A stretch of DNA of 64,000 bases. Source: Pseudarthrobacter sp. NamB4 (GTDB lineage Bacteria; Actinomycetota; Actinomycetes; Actinomycetales; Micrococcaceae). The DNA is taken from contig NZ_VAHM01000020.1 in the NCBI RefSeq assembly GCF_005796185.1, positions 1 through 64,000 of the forward strand, read 5' to 3'. Positions 25,412 to 33,284 of this stretch are shown here, one piece after another. A model generated the notes under the pieces. The model was not told where the DNA came from and did not search any database. It was given only the letters and a program-made list of their open reading frames with translations. Within the stretch, counting starts at the first letter, position 1. The number at the start of each line of letters is the position of its first letter. Made by a program: the position numbers and the translations under genes.

Positions 25412-26128
25412 CTAGGCCCTGGATGCCGGCGTTCCGGCGAGGATTGCTTCACTGGCCTGCTGCAGTGTGCTGCGGGTGTCCCGGGCCTGCTTCATCAACT
25501 GCCGCAGAGCGTCCTCGTGCCCCAGTCCGAGCCGCTGCATCAGGACGCCACACGCGCGGTTTACAAGATCCCTGCTGTGCAGCGATGACTGTAGGGCTTC
25601 AGTCATCTTTAGCGGCGCCTCGCTGGCCTGGATATGGGTAAGCAGTGTTGCGGCGGGATTGGCGAAAAGCTGGAGCAGCCCTGCACTCGATCCGTCATAG
25701 GCGTGCGCCGTCGCAGAATAGAGCTTCAGGGTGCCGATGCATTCCTTCCCTGCGATAAGCGGGGCGCTGACCACCGAAAGGATGGGCAGCGGGCGCACGG
25801 CGCTGCGCCATTCCGGCCACCGCTGTTCTTCGGGAAGGTGCTTGACCAGGACGGGTTCCTCCGCTGCCCAGGCGGTAAGGCAGGGTCCTTCCCCGGACTC
25901 GTACTGGGCAGCGTCTGCCTGTTCCACAATTCTGTCGGTGTAGCCGCTGCTGATACGGCGCCCCCGTGAGTCCAAGAGGGAAACGCCGGCTCCAATGCTC
26001 GCTGGAACCGACTCTTTTGCTGCTTTGGCGAGGAGCCGCACTGCGGAGGCGACCTTTTCCTCCGTCAGCAGCAATCCCTGAATCCGAGCAATGGCCGTGC
26101 TGAACTCGTCCAAGGGAAGTTGCGCCAT
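25412..26128 (-). CDS. GAF-ANTAR transcription antitermination regulator
   Basis: 238 aa from ATG 26128 (MAQLPLDEFSTAIARIQGLL); the ~55 residues readable upstream are shadow sequence. GAF domain about residues 20-165 (SIGAGVSLLDSRGRRISSGY, YESGEGPCLTAWAAEEPVLV, SVVSAPLIAG) and ANTAR about 175-230 (ALQSSLHSRDLVNRACGVLM, QRLGLGHEDALRQLM). The GAF carries the classical G-E-G-P-C-L sensor loop. First gene of the minus-strand array. Confidence 0.9.
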   Translation of the reverse strand: MAQLPLDEFSTAIARIQGLLLTEEKVASAVRLLAKAAKESVPASIGAGVSLLDSRGRRISSGYTDRIVEQADAAQYESGEGPCLTAWAAEEPVLVKHLPEEQRWPEWRSAVRPLPILSVVSAPLIAGKECIGTLKLYSATAHAYDGSSAGLLQLFANPAATLLTHIQASEAPLKMTEALQSSLHSRDLVNRACGVLMQRLGLGHEDALRQLMKQARDTRSTLQQASEAILAGTPASRA

Positions 26129-26280
26129 ACTCCCAGCATAAAGCCAACCCCTTTCCCGGGGTCCGAACCGCCCTGTGCGCAGAAGGCTTGGTGAGAGTTC
26201 CCAGTCACGCGGTCTTGCTAAAATCCTCGGATGAGCAGGAAGCGGGGGCCCTGCAGGACGGACTCCAGTAGGATTGGCCC

Positions 26281-27012
26281 ATGTCAAGCTCAATGGAGAA
26301 TGAAGCCGTAAGAGAACTTCAGAGCATCCTGGTGGGTGCAGGAAATGCGGTGGAGTTCCTTTCCGGGCTCTCGGGTCTGGCTGCCGCCGCAGTATCTGAA
26401 GCGGCAGGTGATGAGATCGAATGCGCGGTCACGCTCAAGATGTCGCGCCGCCCCTCCACAGCTGCAGGCAGCAGCGCGCGGGCTATAAAACTTGACCAAA
26501 TGGAACAGGCGTTGGGCGACGGACCCTGCATCCTCGCTCTGCGGGAGATGTCCCCGGTCATGATCGACGACATTGCCAGGGATCCCCGGTGGCCCTCCTT
26601 CAACCAGAAGCTCGCCGAGGCCAATGTCCACAGCAGCCTGGGCGTCCCGCTGGAAATCACCGGCGATGCCCGCGCGGCCCTGAACTTCTTCGCCACCAAG
26701 CCCGGTGCCTTCACCGCTGAGGTTTACGGCAAAGCCGTGGGGTTCGCCGCGGCGGCGCGCAACACACTGCACCTCTCAGTGCGTATCAATACAGTGCAGA
26801 ACCGGGCGGAGGATCTGGAAGCGGCCCTCGAGAGCAGGACTGCCATCAACCTGGCCTGCGGTGTGATCATGGGCCAGAACCGTTGCTCGCAGGCCGAGGC
26901 GATGGAAATCCTCACCAAAGTTTCCAGCAACCGTAACCGCAAGCTGCGCGACGTTGCACAGGAACTGGTCGAGCAGTTGTCGGGCAGCACTGTCCAGACC
27001 CACTTCGATTAG
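26281..27012 (+). CDS. GAF-ANTAR transcription antitermination regulator
   Basis: 243 aa, divergent from the array. GAF about residues 15-165 (LGDGPCILALREMSPVMIDD, SSLGVPLEITGDARAALNFF) and ANTAR about 180-235 (LEAALESRTAINLACGVIMG, QNRCSQAEAMEILTKVSSNR). AGGA lies 7 bases before ATG 26281. Its stop overlaps the stop of the convergent peptidase gene by 3 bases. Closest in sequence to the copies at 23127 and 43039 (QNRCS/ENRCS signature). Confidence 0.92.
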   Translation: MSSSMENEAVRELQSILVGAGNAVEFLSGLSGLAAAAVSEAAGDEIECAVTLKMSRRPSTAAGSSARAIKLDQMEQALGDGPCILALREMSPVMIDDIARDPRWPSFNQKLAEANVHSSLGVPLEITGDARAALNFFATKPGAFTAEVYGKAVGFAAAARNTLHLSVRINTVQNRAEDLEAALESRTAINLACGVIMGQNRCSQAEAMEILTKVSSNRNRKLRDVAQELVEQLSGSTVQTHFD

Positions 27013-27794
27013 GACGCTCCGGGCCGGAAGCCTGCGCCTTCGAGGGACAGCACGGAAACAGAGACAGAGGGCCGGGAGATCGTGCCTGATTTCTGGGGCG
27101 ACCGGCGGACGTCCCAGCAGTTGCCCGCACCCAGCACCTCAAAGTCCTTATCTCCCGCTGCCTGCAGAACCAGCGCAGTGCCTTCATCCACCGCTACGGC
27201 CCGGTCCACCAGCCCTGCGGCCACCGCAGCAACGGCCCTGCTGAGGGTGCCTGCCTGCGCCGCATGGACGTCCACGGCGAAGCCAGTCAGCCCCAACCCC
27301 TCCCTGATGTCCAGTTGGTCCAGGCCTTCCCCGCACTCCTCGGCGCACACCTCAATGCCATTGACCCGGTAGCCTCCGATCAGGGCTCTGGCAGGGGCAA
27401 TCATGGCTCCGGCGGAAAAACCAAGGTAGGGAACGCCGTTGTCCACGAGGCCGGCAATGACCGGGCCTACCGTGCAAAGGCCCTGGTGGTAGGACGGCGT
27501 CAGTCCGCCGCCTACTATCAGTCCGTCAACGCCGTGGAACAGTGACCCATCCGCGGTTCCGCCTGGTTCCAGCAGGACGGGCACCACCTCAAGCGGTGCC
27601 CGTGCCGTCACCGGTTCTGAGTAGTCGGCCAGGACGCTCCCCGGGTCTCCGCCCCGGTCGTGCACCACCACGGCAACCCGGGCGAAATCTCTCCCGGCTC
27701 TATCCGCACGCTGCTGGGCGTCGCCAACGAACCGGTCAAAAACTGCTGGAAAGGAGACGGGATCAGGGCCGGCACCAACGAGATAAATGCTCAT
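27009..27794 (-). CDS. peptidase S51 / cyanophycinase-like amidotransferase-fold protein
   Basis: 261 aa. The fold and motifs match the S51 (PepE/cyanophycinase) group: MSIYLVGAGPDP start, DGLIVGGGLTPSYHQGL, then the nucleophile elbow GFSAGAMIAPARALIGGY with the catalytic Ser. E. coli PepE removes N-terminal Asp; cyanophycinase cuts cyanophycin to Asp-Arg dipeptides. No signal peptide. GAAGG precedes ATG 27794; the longer reading is not supported. Substrate not determinable here. Confidence 0.82.
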   Translation of the reverse strand: MSIYLVGAGPDPVSFPAVFDRFVGDAQQRADRAGRDFARVAVVVHDRGGDPGSVLADYSEPVTARAPLEVVPVLLEPGGTADGSLFHGVDGLIVGGGLTPSYHQGLCTVGPVIAGLVDNGVPYLGFSAGAMIAPARALIGGYRVNGIEVCAEECGEGLDQLDIREGLGLTGFAVDVHAAQAGTLSRAVAAVAAGLVDRAVAVDEGTALVLQAAGDKDFEVLGAGNCWDVRRSPQKSGTISRPSVSVSVLSLEGAGFRPGAS

Positions 27795-27828
27795 GGCCTT
27801 CAAGATACCGGCCGGGCAAACCAAACTA

Positions 27829-27874
27829 TTGACACCTGCCGCAGCCAGGTATATCGTACAACCAAATGGTTGTA
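27829..27874 (+). promoter_or_regulatory. promoter and operator of the ArsR/SRPBCC operon
   Basis: TTGACA (27829-27834), 17-base spacer and TATCGT (27852-27857) form a good promoter. A perfect 18-bp palindrome TACAACCAAATGGTTGTA (27857-27874) overlaps the -10 end, the expected transcription start and the ATG at 27866. The predicted mRNA is leaderless or nearly so, and an ArsR dimer on this site would autorepress. Confidence 0.78.
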
Positions 27875-28198
27875 GATCAGCTCCGTGAAACCGAACTCGA
27901 CCGCCTGTTCCAGGCTTTCGCCGACTCCACCCGCCGGGACATCGTCCGCCGGGTGACGGTGGGGGAGTATTCGGTCTCCGGCCTCGCTTCCCTCTACGCC
28001 ATGAGTTTCGCCGCAGTCCAAAAGCACGTGGCGGTGTTGGAGCGCGCCTCCCTGGTCACCAAGGAAAAGCGCGGAAGGGAGCAGATCGTGCGGGGTAATC
28101 ACGAAGGGCTGCAGAAAGCCCGGCGGCTGCTCGATGAGTATGAGGCGATCTGGCAGGAGCGTGTGGGCCGGATGGCCGGAATTCTGGCTGAAGGATAA
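27866..28198 (+). CDS. ArsR-family transcriptional regulator
   Basis: 110 aa winged-helix repressor: LFQAFADSTRRDIVRRVTVG, SVSGLASLYAMSFAAVQKHV (recognition helix) and VLERASLVTKEKRGREQIVR (wing). It lacks the CxC metal-binding pairs of arsenic/cadmium sensors. ArsR genes of this branch are typically paired with an SRPBCC (AHSA1) protein, as here 14 bp downstream. The ATG lies inside the operator palindrome, so translation probably begins at the very 5' end of the transcript. Confidence 0.92.
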   Translation: MVVDQLRETELDRLFQAFADSTRRDIVRRVTVGEYSVSGLASLYAMSFAAVQKHVAVLERASLVTKEKRGREQIVRGNHEGLQKARRLLDEYEAIWQERVGRMAGILAEG

Positions 28199-28212
28199 GG
28201 AAGGGTTCTGCA

Positions 28213-28710
28213 ATGTCGGTTATCGATACCACCAAGAATGTCGAGGCGCTCAGCTACACCCTCACCGCAGAGTTCGACGCCGGTGTCGAACGCGTATGGC
28301 GGCTCTGGGCGGACCCGCGCCAGCTGGAGCGCTGGTGGGGCCCGCCCACGTGGCCGGCCACTTTCGAGCGGTTCGAGTTCGAGCCGGGCGGCAGGGCCAG
28401 CTACTACATGACCGGCCCGGAGGGCGAAAAGGCCGGCGGCTGGTGGAGCTTCACGTCAATCCAGCCGCCCATCCGCCTGCAGTTCGACGACGGCTTCGCG
28501 GACGAGAAGGGCGAGCCCGTTGAGGCCATGGGCGCCACGCACGTCACGGTGACCCTTGAGGAAAACGGCGGCCGCACAAGCATGACGGTGGCCACCATCT
28601 TCGAATCCGAAGAGCAGATGGAGCAAATGGTCCAGATGGGCATGGAGGAAGGCATGCGGGAGGCGGTCGGCCAGATCGACGCCATCCTTGCCGAACACGC
28701 CAACGCCTGA
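28213..28710 (+). CDS. SRPBCC (AHSA1-type START) domain protein
   Basis: 165 aa. The fold start YTLTAEFDAGVERVWRLWAD, PRQLERWWGPPTWPATF and FEPGGRASYYMTGPEG are standard AHSA1/SRPBCC signatures of a hydrophobic-ligand pocket. The C-terminal helix is Met/Glu-rich (EEQMEQMVQMGMEEGMREAV). AAGGAAGGG precedes ATG 28213. Co-expressed with the ArsR gene; ligand unknown. Confidence 0.9.
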   Translation: MSVIDTTKNVEALSYTLTAEFDAGVERVWRLWADPRQLERWWGPPTWPATFERFEFEPGGRASYYMTGPEGEKAGGWWSFTSIQPPIRLQFDDGFADEKGEPVEAMGATHVTVTLEENGGRTSMTVATIFESEEQMEQMVQMGMEEGMREAVGQIDAILAEHANA

Positions 28711-28737
28711 GCAGCTTACCGGGCCACCAGCACAAGG

Positions 28738-28776
28738 AAGCGTACGACGGCGGGTACCGCCCGCCGTCGTACGCTT
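28738..28776 (+). terminator. terminator of the ArsR/SRPBCC operon
   Basis: Perfect 17-bp stem (28738-28754 with 28760-28776), loop of 5, core ACGACGGCGGG/CCCGCCGTCGT, outer arms AAGCGT/ACGCTT unlike the other copies. Confidence 0.85.
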
Positions 28777-28957
28777 GCCTGGCAGTACTCTTGCCTTGGC
28801 AGGGGCTGCTTCGCCCCGCCTGGGCGGGTCCCGCATCACCTCGTTCATCGCTCCTGCCCATACTCGGGTGCGGGAATCCGGCCGCCCTCACAGCCGTTGA
28901 ACCAGGCGGGAAGCTTGGAAATACTGGATGGAAGCCAACCAGGTGAGGCGGTGACAA

Positions 28958-29560
28958 ATGAGCAGCGGCGGAGCGGAATTCCGGCAGCGGCTGGAGCGGG
29001 CCGCGGAGCTGCGTTCCTACCGGGGAGCCGGCATCAGCAACCAGGAGGAAGCAGCGCTTGAGGCCCTGGAAGAAAAAGAACGGGAGAAGCGCAAGAAGGT
29101 AAGCGACGCCGCCCGGGCGGACTACCTGGTCCGTGACGCCATGGCGCAGGGCAAGTTCGACGACCTCAAGTACGCCGGCAAACCGATTCCCGGGCTTGGC
29201 GAGCGGTACGACCCCGATTGGTGGGTCAAGGGGCTTCTCCAGCGCGAAAACATCAGCGGTCTTGGCCCGCCGGCCATCCTGCTCCGGACCGAGGACGCGG
29301 AGCTGGACGCAAAACTCGATGAGCAGTACACGGAGCAGCAGGTCCGTGACATCCTGCAGGATTTCAACCGCCGCGTCATTGATGCCCGCCGCCAGCTCCA
29401 GGGCGGTCCGCCGGTGATCACCAAAACCAGGGAGGTGGAGGAAGAAGTGGTCCGCTGGCGTGAACGCCGTGCAGCCCGGGTTGTCGAAACTGCGCCGGAA
29501 CCTGAACTCCCGCGCACCTGGTGGCAGCGGCTGTGGCGCGGGACCGGCCAGGTGGACTGA
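28958..29560 (+). CDS. DUF1992 (DnaJ-homologue subfamily C28-type) protein
   Basis: 200 aa, soluble and charged. The conserved DUF1992 core is clear: DYLVRDAMAQGKFDDLKYAG, KPIPGL, DPDWWVKGLLQRENI. An N-terminal helical segment (ALEALEEKEREKRKKVSD) looks coiled-coil. Human DNAJC28 carries this domain after a J domain, but there is no J domain here. ATG 28958 follows AGGTGAGG. Role unknown, possibly chaperone-associated. Confidence 0.85.
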   Translation: MSSGGAEFRQRLERAAELRSYRGAGISNQEEAALEALEEKEREKRKKVSDAARADYLVRDAMAQGKFDDLKYAGKPIPGLGERYDPDWWVKGLLQRENISGLGPPAILLRTEDAELDAKLDEQYTEQQVRDILQDFNRRVIDARRQLQGGPPVITKTREVEEEVVRWRERRAARVVETAPEPELPRTWWQRLWRGTGQVD

Positions 29561-29569
29561 TCAGGTGAC

Positions 29570-29603
29570 GTGGACGACGGCGGTGCTGCCCGCCGTCGTC
29601 CAC
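29570..29603 (+). terminator. terminator after the DUF1992 gene
   Basis: Perfect 14-bp stem, GTGGACGACGGCGG (29570-29583) with CCGCCGTCGTCCAC (29590-29603), 6-base loop, followed by TTGTCCTCC. Same core family as the hairpins at 4586, 11323 and 28738. Confidence 0.8.
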
Positions 29604-29635
29604 TTGTCCTCCTGTGGTGCTTGGCATCGGGGTGG

Positions 29636-29965
29636 TCAGGCTTGGTGGGGTGCTTGCGCGGCGAAGAGCTCGCACACCCCGTTGTAGTACCTGTCCGTTT
29701 GGCCACGGTGGACCATGCCGATGCGCAGGCAGACCTTCTGGGACGCCGCGTTGGCCGGGGCTTTGACCGCGCCACCACCTTGCCCAGTCGCTCTCGAAGG
29801 CGTGTGTAAGGGCCGCGGCAGCAGGCTCAGTCGCGAAGCCGTGGCCCCAGTAGTTGGGGTGGAAGTGCCAGCCGATCTCGGTATCGCCCGAGGGTTGCAG
29901 CGGCAGCGAATTTCCCGACGCCGGGATGGACTTCAGGAGCAGTGCCCCGGCAAGCGGTGCCTGCT
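29636..29965 (-). pseudogene. frameshifted GNAT (RimJ/RimL-type) acetyltransferase remnant
   Basis: One frame reads ALLLKSIPASGNSLPLQPSG then DTEIGWHFHPNYWGHGFATE, the acetyl-CoA-binding core of RimJ-type GNAT enzymes, ending at HAFE. The C-terminal part continues in a different frame (NAASQKVCLRIGMVHRGQTD, RYYNGVCELFAAQAP) to a stop at 29636. At least two frame changes lie around 29760-29800, and no matching N-terminal third is recognisable upstream. A sequencing error cannot be excluded for a single shift but two make decay more likely. Confidence 0.7.
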
Positions 29966-30332
29966 CGTCTCGCTCTGCCTTGCCCTGCACGTGATCCGGC
30001 CCTTTCGGCTGGATCCCGGCTGGACAGCCAAACCACTGACCGGGCCGCGACACTCTGTCGCAGTTACCACCCCAACCGCCCACTGCTACCGGTTCACGGC
30101 CCTTTCCCTTCCCGGCACCAAACGGAATGTGGAGGGCGTACTGGCTTTCCGGCATCATGATGCCCTCGGCAAGGGCAAGGAGCAAGTCCGGCACCTGGAG
30201 GGTGCAAAGAAGCCTGCCGTGCAGGTACTGGGCCGGGCGGGACTTCCTTAAGCCGGGGGGACCTCCTTGCGTTGGACCCTGCCTCCCTGCCGACTACCCC
30301 ACTGGCTTATTGTTCTGCGCCACCCCGTTTGG
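29966..30332. other. 367-bp region without a recognisable gene
   Basis: Upstream of the GNAT remnant. It should correspond to the enzyme's lost N-terminus but no frame gives a family match; the open readings are Gly/Pro/Arg-rich shadows. It is also immediately beyond the 3' end of the penicillin-binding protein gene; I see no clear terminator. Confidence 0.35.
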
Positions 30333-32492
30333 TCAGGGGTTCGGGCCGATCATTGATGGTGGAGGCGGAGGGAACGGGGCGGTAGGGTAGAGCGGCGCCA
30401 CCTTGACCATGTAGTTGGCCCACTGCGGCCCTGCGAGCATCCAACCGTCAAGGCGGGGATAGTGGGTTCCGTTGATGGTGACGTTCTGCCCGGCACGCTT
30501 CTGTCCCTCAAGGGCGTCACCGAAGAAGGAAGCGGTGGCAAGGCCGGTGGTGTAGCCAACGATCCAGGTTGACCCGTTATTGTTCGAGGTGCCGGTCTTG
30601 GCTGCCACAGGAAACTTGTCATGCGTCTTGGGATTGATCCACACACCTGAGCCCTTGACGAGCACATCCTGCAGCACGTTGTTGACACCGCGGGCCACGT
30701 CCGGCTTCACGGCGTCCCGGCACTCGACCGGCTGGGCAGGCAGGTTGCCACCGGCCGCATCCTTGACCTCTACGAGCGCGATTGGTGTGCAGTAGCGGCC
30801 GTCATTGGCGAAAGTGGCGAAAGCATTGGCCATGTGCAGGGGGGCCACTCCGATAGCACCCAAAAGATTGCCCAGCTGATGCATGTTGATCGGGGAGCCA
30901 TCAAGCCCGCTGTGCAGGCCCACAGCGTCCACCATCTTTTGGATCCCGCAAAAGTCCAGCTGGGTTGCGGAGGCGAACGTGGCCGTGTTGATGGAGTTGT
31001 ACAGCCCGTAATTGATGGGCATCTTCCGGTAGAAGCCCTCTTCAGCGTTCTGCAGGTCATCCGCAGCGCCCAGGGCCGGGTTGGCTTGCGCCGTGCTGTA
31101 CGCACCCAGCACCCTTCCGCAGCTGGATCGCCACGGGAAGTCCAGCGGATAAACACGCCGGGCCGCGTCCACTTCGGCGGTGAGGGGCTTCCCCTCGTTC
31201 AGCCACTGCGCGAACGTGAACGGCTTCATGGTGGATCCGGGCTGGAAACCGCCCGCACCGTTGAGGTTATTGCCCTGCGGGTCCTTGGCGTCCACGTTGA
31301 AGTTCAGGTGGGTATCAAACCTGCCCGGTTCGGGCAGGAACACCGTGTTCTGGGCCATTGCCAGGATCTTGCCGGTGCCCGGTTGAACCGTCACCAGGGC
31401 GGCCCCCCAGCGGTCCGGGTTGGGCCCGGCCGTGCCGTCCACCTGTGCTTGGGCCGCGGCCTGCAGCCTGCTGTCCAGTGTGGTGACGATCGTAAGACCC
31501 CCGCGGTACAGCTTGCGCTGGCGTTCCTCGGGGGTGGGGCCGTAAGCGGGGTTGTTGAGGATGAGCTGCGATATGTAGTCGCAGAAGTAGGGAGCCATCG
31601 GGGCGTTGGCGCAGCCCTGCCGTTCAGGGTTGATCTTGAGGTCGATTGGCGTGGCCACGGCCTCGTCATGCTCCGCCTGCGTGATCTTGTCGAGGCGGAG
31701 CATCTCACCCAGCACCTGGTTCCGGCGGGTCATGGAGTTGTCCGGGTTTATCGCCGGGTTGTAGAACGTGGGGCTGTTGACGAGTCCGGCCAACAGTGCT
31801 GCCTGGGGCAGCGTGAGGTCCTTGGACGTGGTGCCGAAGAAGTAGCGTGCCGCCGCCTCCACGCCGTAGGCGTCGCTGTTGAAGAAGACGATGTTCAGAT
31901 AGCCCTCGAGGATTTGGTCCTTGCTGAACTTCTTCTCAAGGGAGATCGCCAGTTTCATCTCCCGCAGCTTGTCGCCAACGTCTTTCTGTCCGCTCAGGAT
32001 CACTTCGTCCGGCCGGTCCTGGGAGAGTCGCGCCTCGTTGAGGACATTGGTGACGTACTGCTGGGTGATGGTGGAGGCGCCCTGCTGGTCACCTCGGGTC
32101 AGGTTCGTCACCAGGGCGCGGACAATGCCTTGGGGGTCCACACCGGCATGCTCGTAGAACCTGCTGTCCTCGATGGCGATGACCGCGTCCTTGATGTGGG
32201 GTGACATCTGGTCAAGCGGGATCGGGATGCGGTTTTCGGCATAAAAGGTCGCGATGGGCTGGCCATCGGCGGTAAGGACCTTAGTGGATTGCGACGGCGG
32301 CTGAACAGTCAGTTCCTCCGGCAGCCTTTCGAAGTAGTCGATGGAGGTGGAGATGCCGAATGCTGCTGCAGCTACCGCCGGAACCACAAGGCTCGCCGCC
32401 AGAACGCCGCAGATCACGCTTGCTGCCAGGAATCCCAACAACTTTGCCAGGGGGGAACCCGAACCGCGCCTGAGCTTCTTCTTTTTGACCAT
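30333..32492 (-). CDS. class A penicillin-binding protein (glycosyltransferase/transpeptidase)
   Basis: 719 aa. A short basic cytoplasmic tail (MVKKKKLRRGS), a membrane anchor about residues 18-48, GT51 glycosyltransferase domain about 75-250 (AIEDSRFYEHAGVD with the catalytic Glu, GASTITQQYVTN, KLAISLEKKFSKDQILEGYL) and a transpeptidase domain with SxxK (PGSTMKPF, Ser 420), SxN (SINTAT) and KTGT (Lys about 631). The C-terminus ends in a proline run (FPPPPPSMIGPNP) rather than a PASTA domain. It polymerises and cross-links peptidoglycan outside the membrane. Divergent from the PadR gene with an operator between. Confidence 0.95.
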   Translation of the reverse strand: MVKKKKLRRGSGSPLAKLLGFLAASVICGVLAASLVVPAVAAAAFGISTSIDYFERLPEELTVQPPSQSTKVLTADGQPIATFYAENRIPIPLDQMSPHIKDAVIAIEDSRFYEHAGVDPQGIVRALVTNLTRGDQQGASTITQQYVTNVLNEARLSQDRPDEVILSGQKDVGDKLREMKLAISLEKKFSKDQILEGYLNIVFFNSDAYGVEAAARYFFGTTSKDLTLPQAALLAGLVNSPTFYNPAINPDNSMTRRNQVLGEMLRLDKITQAEHDEAVATPIDLKINPERQGCANAPMAPYFCDYISQLILNNPAYGPTPEERQRKLYRGGLTIVTTLDSRLQAAAQAQVDGTAGPNPDRWGAALVTVQPGTGKILAMAQNTVFLPEPGRFDTHLNFNVDAKDPQGNNLNGAGGFQPGSTMKPFTFAQWLNEGKPLTAEVDAARRVYPLDFPWRSSCGRVLGAYSTAQANPALGAADDLQNAEEGFYRKMPINYGLYNSINTATFASATQLDFCGIQKMVDAVGLHSGLDGSPINMHQLGNLLGAIGVAPLHMANAFATFANDGRYCTPIALVEVKDAAGGNLPAQPVECRDAVKPDVARGVNNVLQDVLVKGSGVWINPKTHDKFPVAAKTGTSNNNGSTWIVGYTTGLATASFFGDALEGQKRAGQNVTINGTHYPRLDGWMLAGPQWANYMVKVAPLYPTAPFPPPPPSMIGPNP

Positions 32493-32587
32493 TTCTCAGC
32501 CCTCAAGCTAGAAGGTGCCAAAAGAATACGCCGGACAGGACGCCGATTCCGGCCCTGGAAGATCAGGATTTGATTACAAACTCTCGA

Positions 32588-32624
32588 TTGACCAGCGATA
32601 CTTAACGACATATCGTTAAATATC
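32588..32624 (+). promoter_or_regulatory. PadR promoter with 28-bp palindromic operator
   Basis: TTGACC (32588-32593), 17-base spacer, TATCGT (32611-32616). A near-perfect 28-bp palindrome (32597-32624) with a perfect core TTAACGA-CATA-TCGTTAA and outer GATA/TATC covers spacer and -10. Position and shape fit autorepression by the PadR protein, and the PBP gene on the other side could share control. Confidence 0.72.
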
Positions 32625-32668
32625 ACTGAGGAGCTCAGTGAAACAAATTGCGAAAGGAAGATGCCACG

Positions 32669-33283
32669 ATGAAGGGCATACCTGAAGATGTATTTCCCGC
32701 TCCGGATTTCAGCAGTGGGCGCTTCGAGCGGAGGAGAGGCCGCAGGGGGCCGCATGGACACCGAGGTGGCGGATCTGGGCCTGGGTTTGGTCCGGGCTTC
32801 GGACCCGGTTTTGGTCCTGGCTTTGGCCCTGGATTCGGCCGTGGCCCGCGCAGGGCAAACCGGGGTGACGTCCGTGCCGCGATCCTCTCGCTCCTGGCCG
32901 AAGCCCCGTCAAATGGTTACGGATTGATCAAGACCATTGCCGTCAGAACGGACGGTGCATGGCGGCCAAGTCCTGGTTCCATTTACCCGACCCTGCAGCA
33001 GTTGGTTGACGAAGGACTGATCGCGGCGCTGAGCGAAGGGCGCGGGACGGAATTTGCGCTTACTGATGCGGGCCGGGCCTATGTGGCCGAGCACGGGGAG
33101 GAGATGGAGAATGCGTGGAATTCGGCGCCGGACAGCTCAGACCGTGAGTTTCACCAGAGCCTCGGAAAGCTGATGGCCGCCGTACACCAGTTCCGCAGCG
33201 GCGTTACAGAAGAGCAGCGGGCTGCCGCCATCGAAAAGCTGGATGAGACGCGCCGTGCCCTGTACAAGATCCTGGCCGACTAG
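32669..33283 (+). CDS. PadR-family transcriptional regulator with GFGP repeats
   Basis: 204 aa. An unusual Arg/Gly-rich N-terminal extension ends in five FGPG-type repeats (about residues 40-63), then a PadR winged helix (RGDVRAAILSLLAEAPSNGY, GLIKTIAVRTDGAWRPSPGS, IYPTLQQLVDEGLIAALSEG) and a C-terminal dimerisation helix (EEQRAAAIEKLDETRRALYK). PadR proteins repress detoxification or stress genes in response to small molecules. ATG 32669 has AGGAAG 8 bases upstream; an in-frame TTG at 32648 is less likely. Confidence 0.9.
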   Translation: MKGIPEDVFPAPDFSSGRFERRRGRRGPHGHRGGGSGPGFGPGFGPGFGPGFGPGFGRGPRRANRGDVRAAILSLLAEAPSNGYGLIKTIAVRTDGAWRPSPGSIYPTLQQLVDEGLIAALSEGRGTEFALTDAGRAYVAEHGEEMENAWNSAPDSSDREFHQSLGKLMAAVHQFRSGVTEEQRAAAIEKLDETRRALYKILAD

Positions 33284-33284
33284 A

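Noticed and set aside
26129..26280. ACCCC-TTTCCC-GGGGT as an ANTAR hexaloop target
   Set aside because: Six-base loop but without the A at position 1 and G at position 4 expected for ANTAR RNA sites, and no second paired hairpin.
30834..32204. 456-residue plus-strand frame opposite the penicillin-binding protein
   Set aside because: The opposite strand has complete GT51 and transpeptidase motifs; this frame has none.
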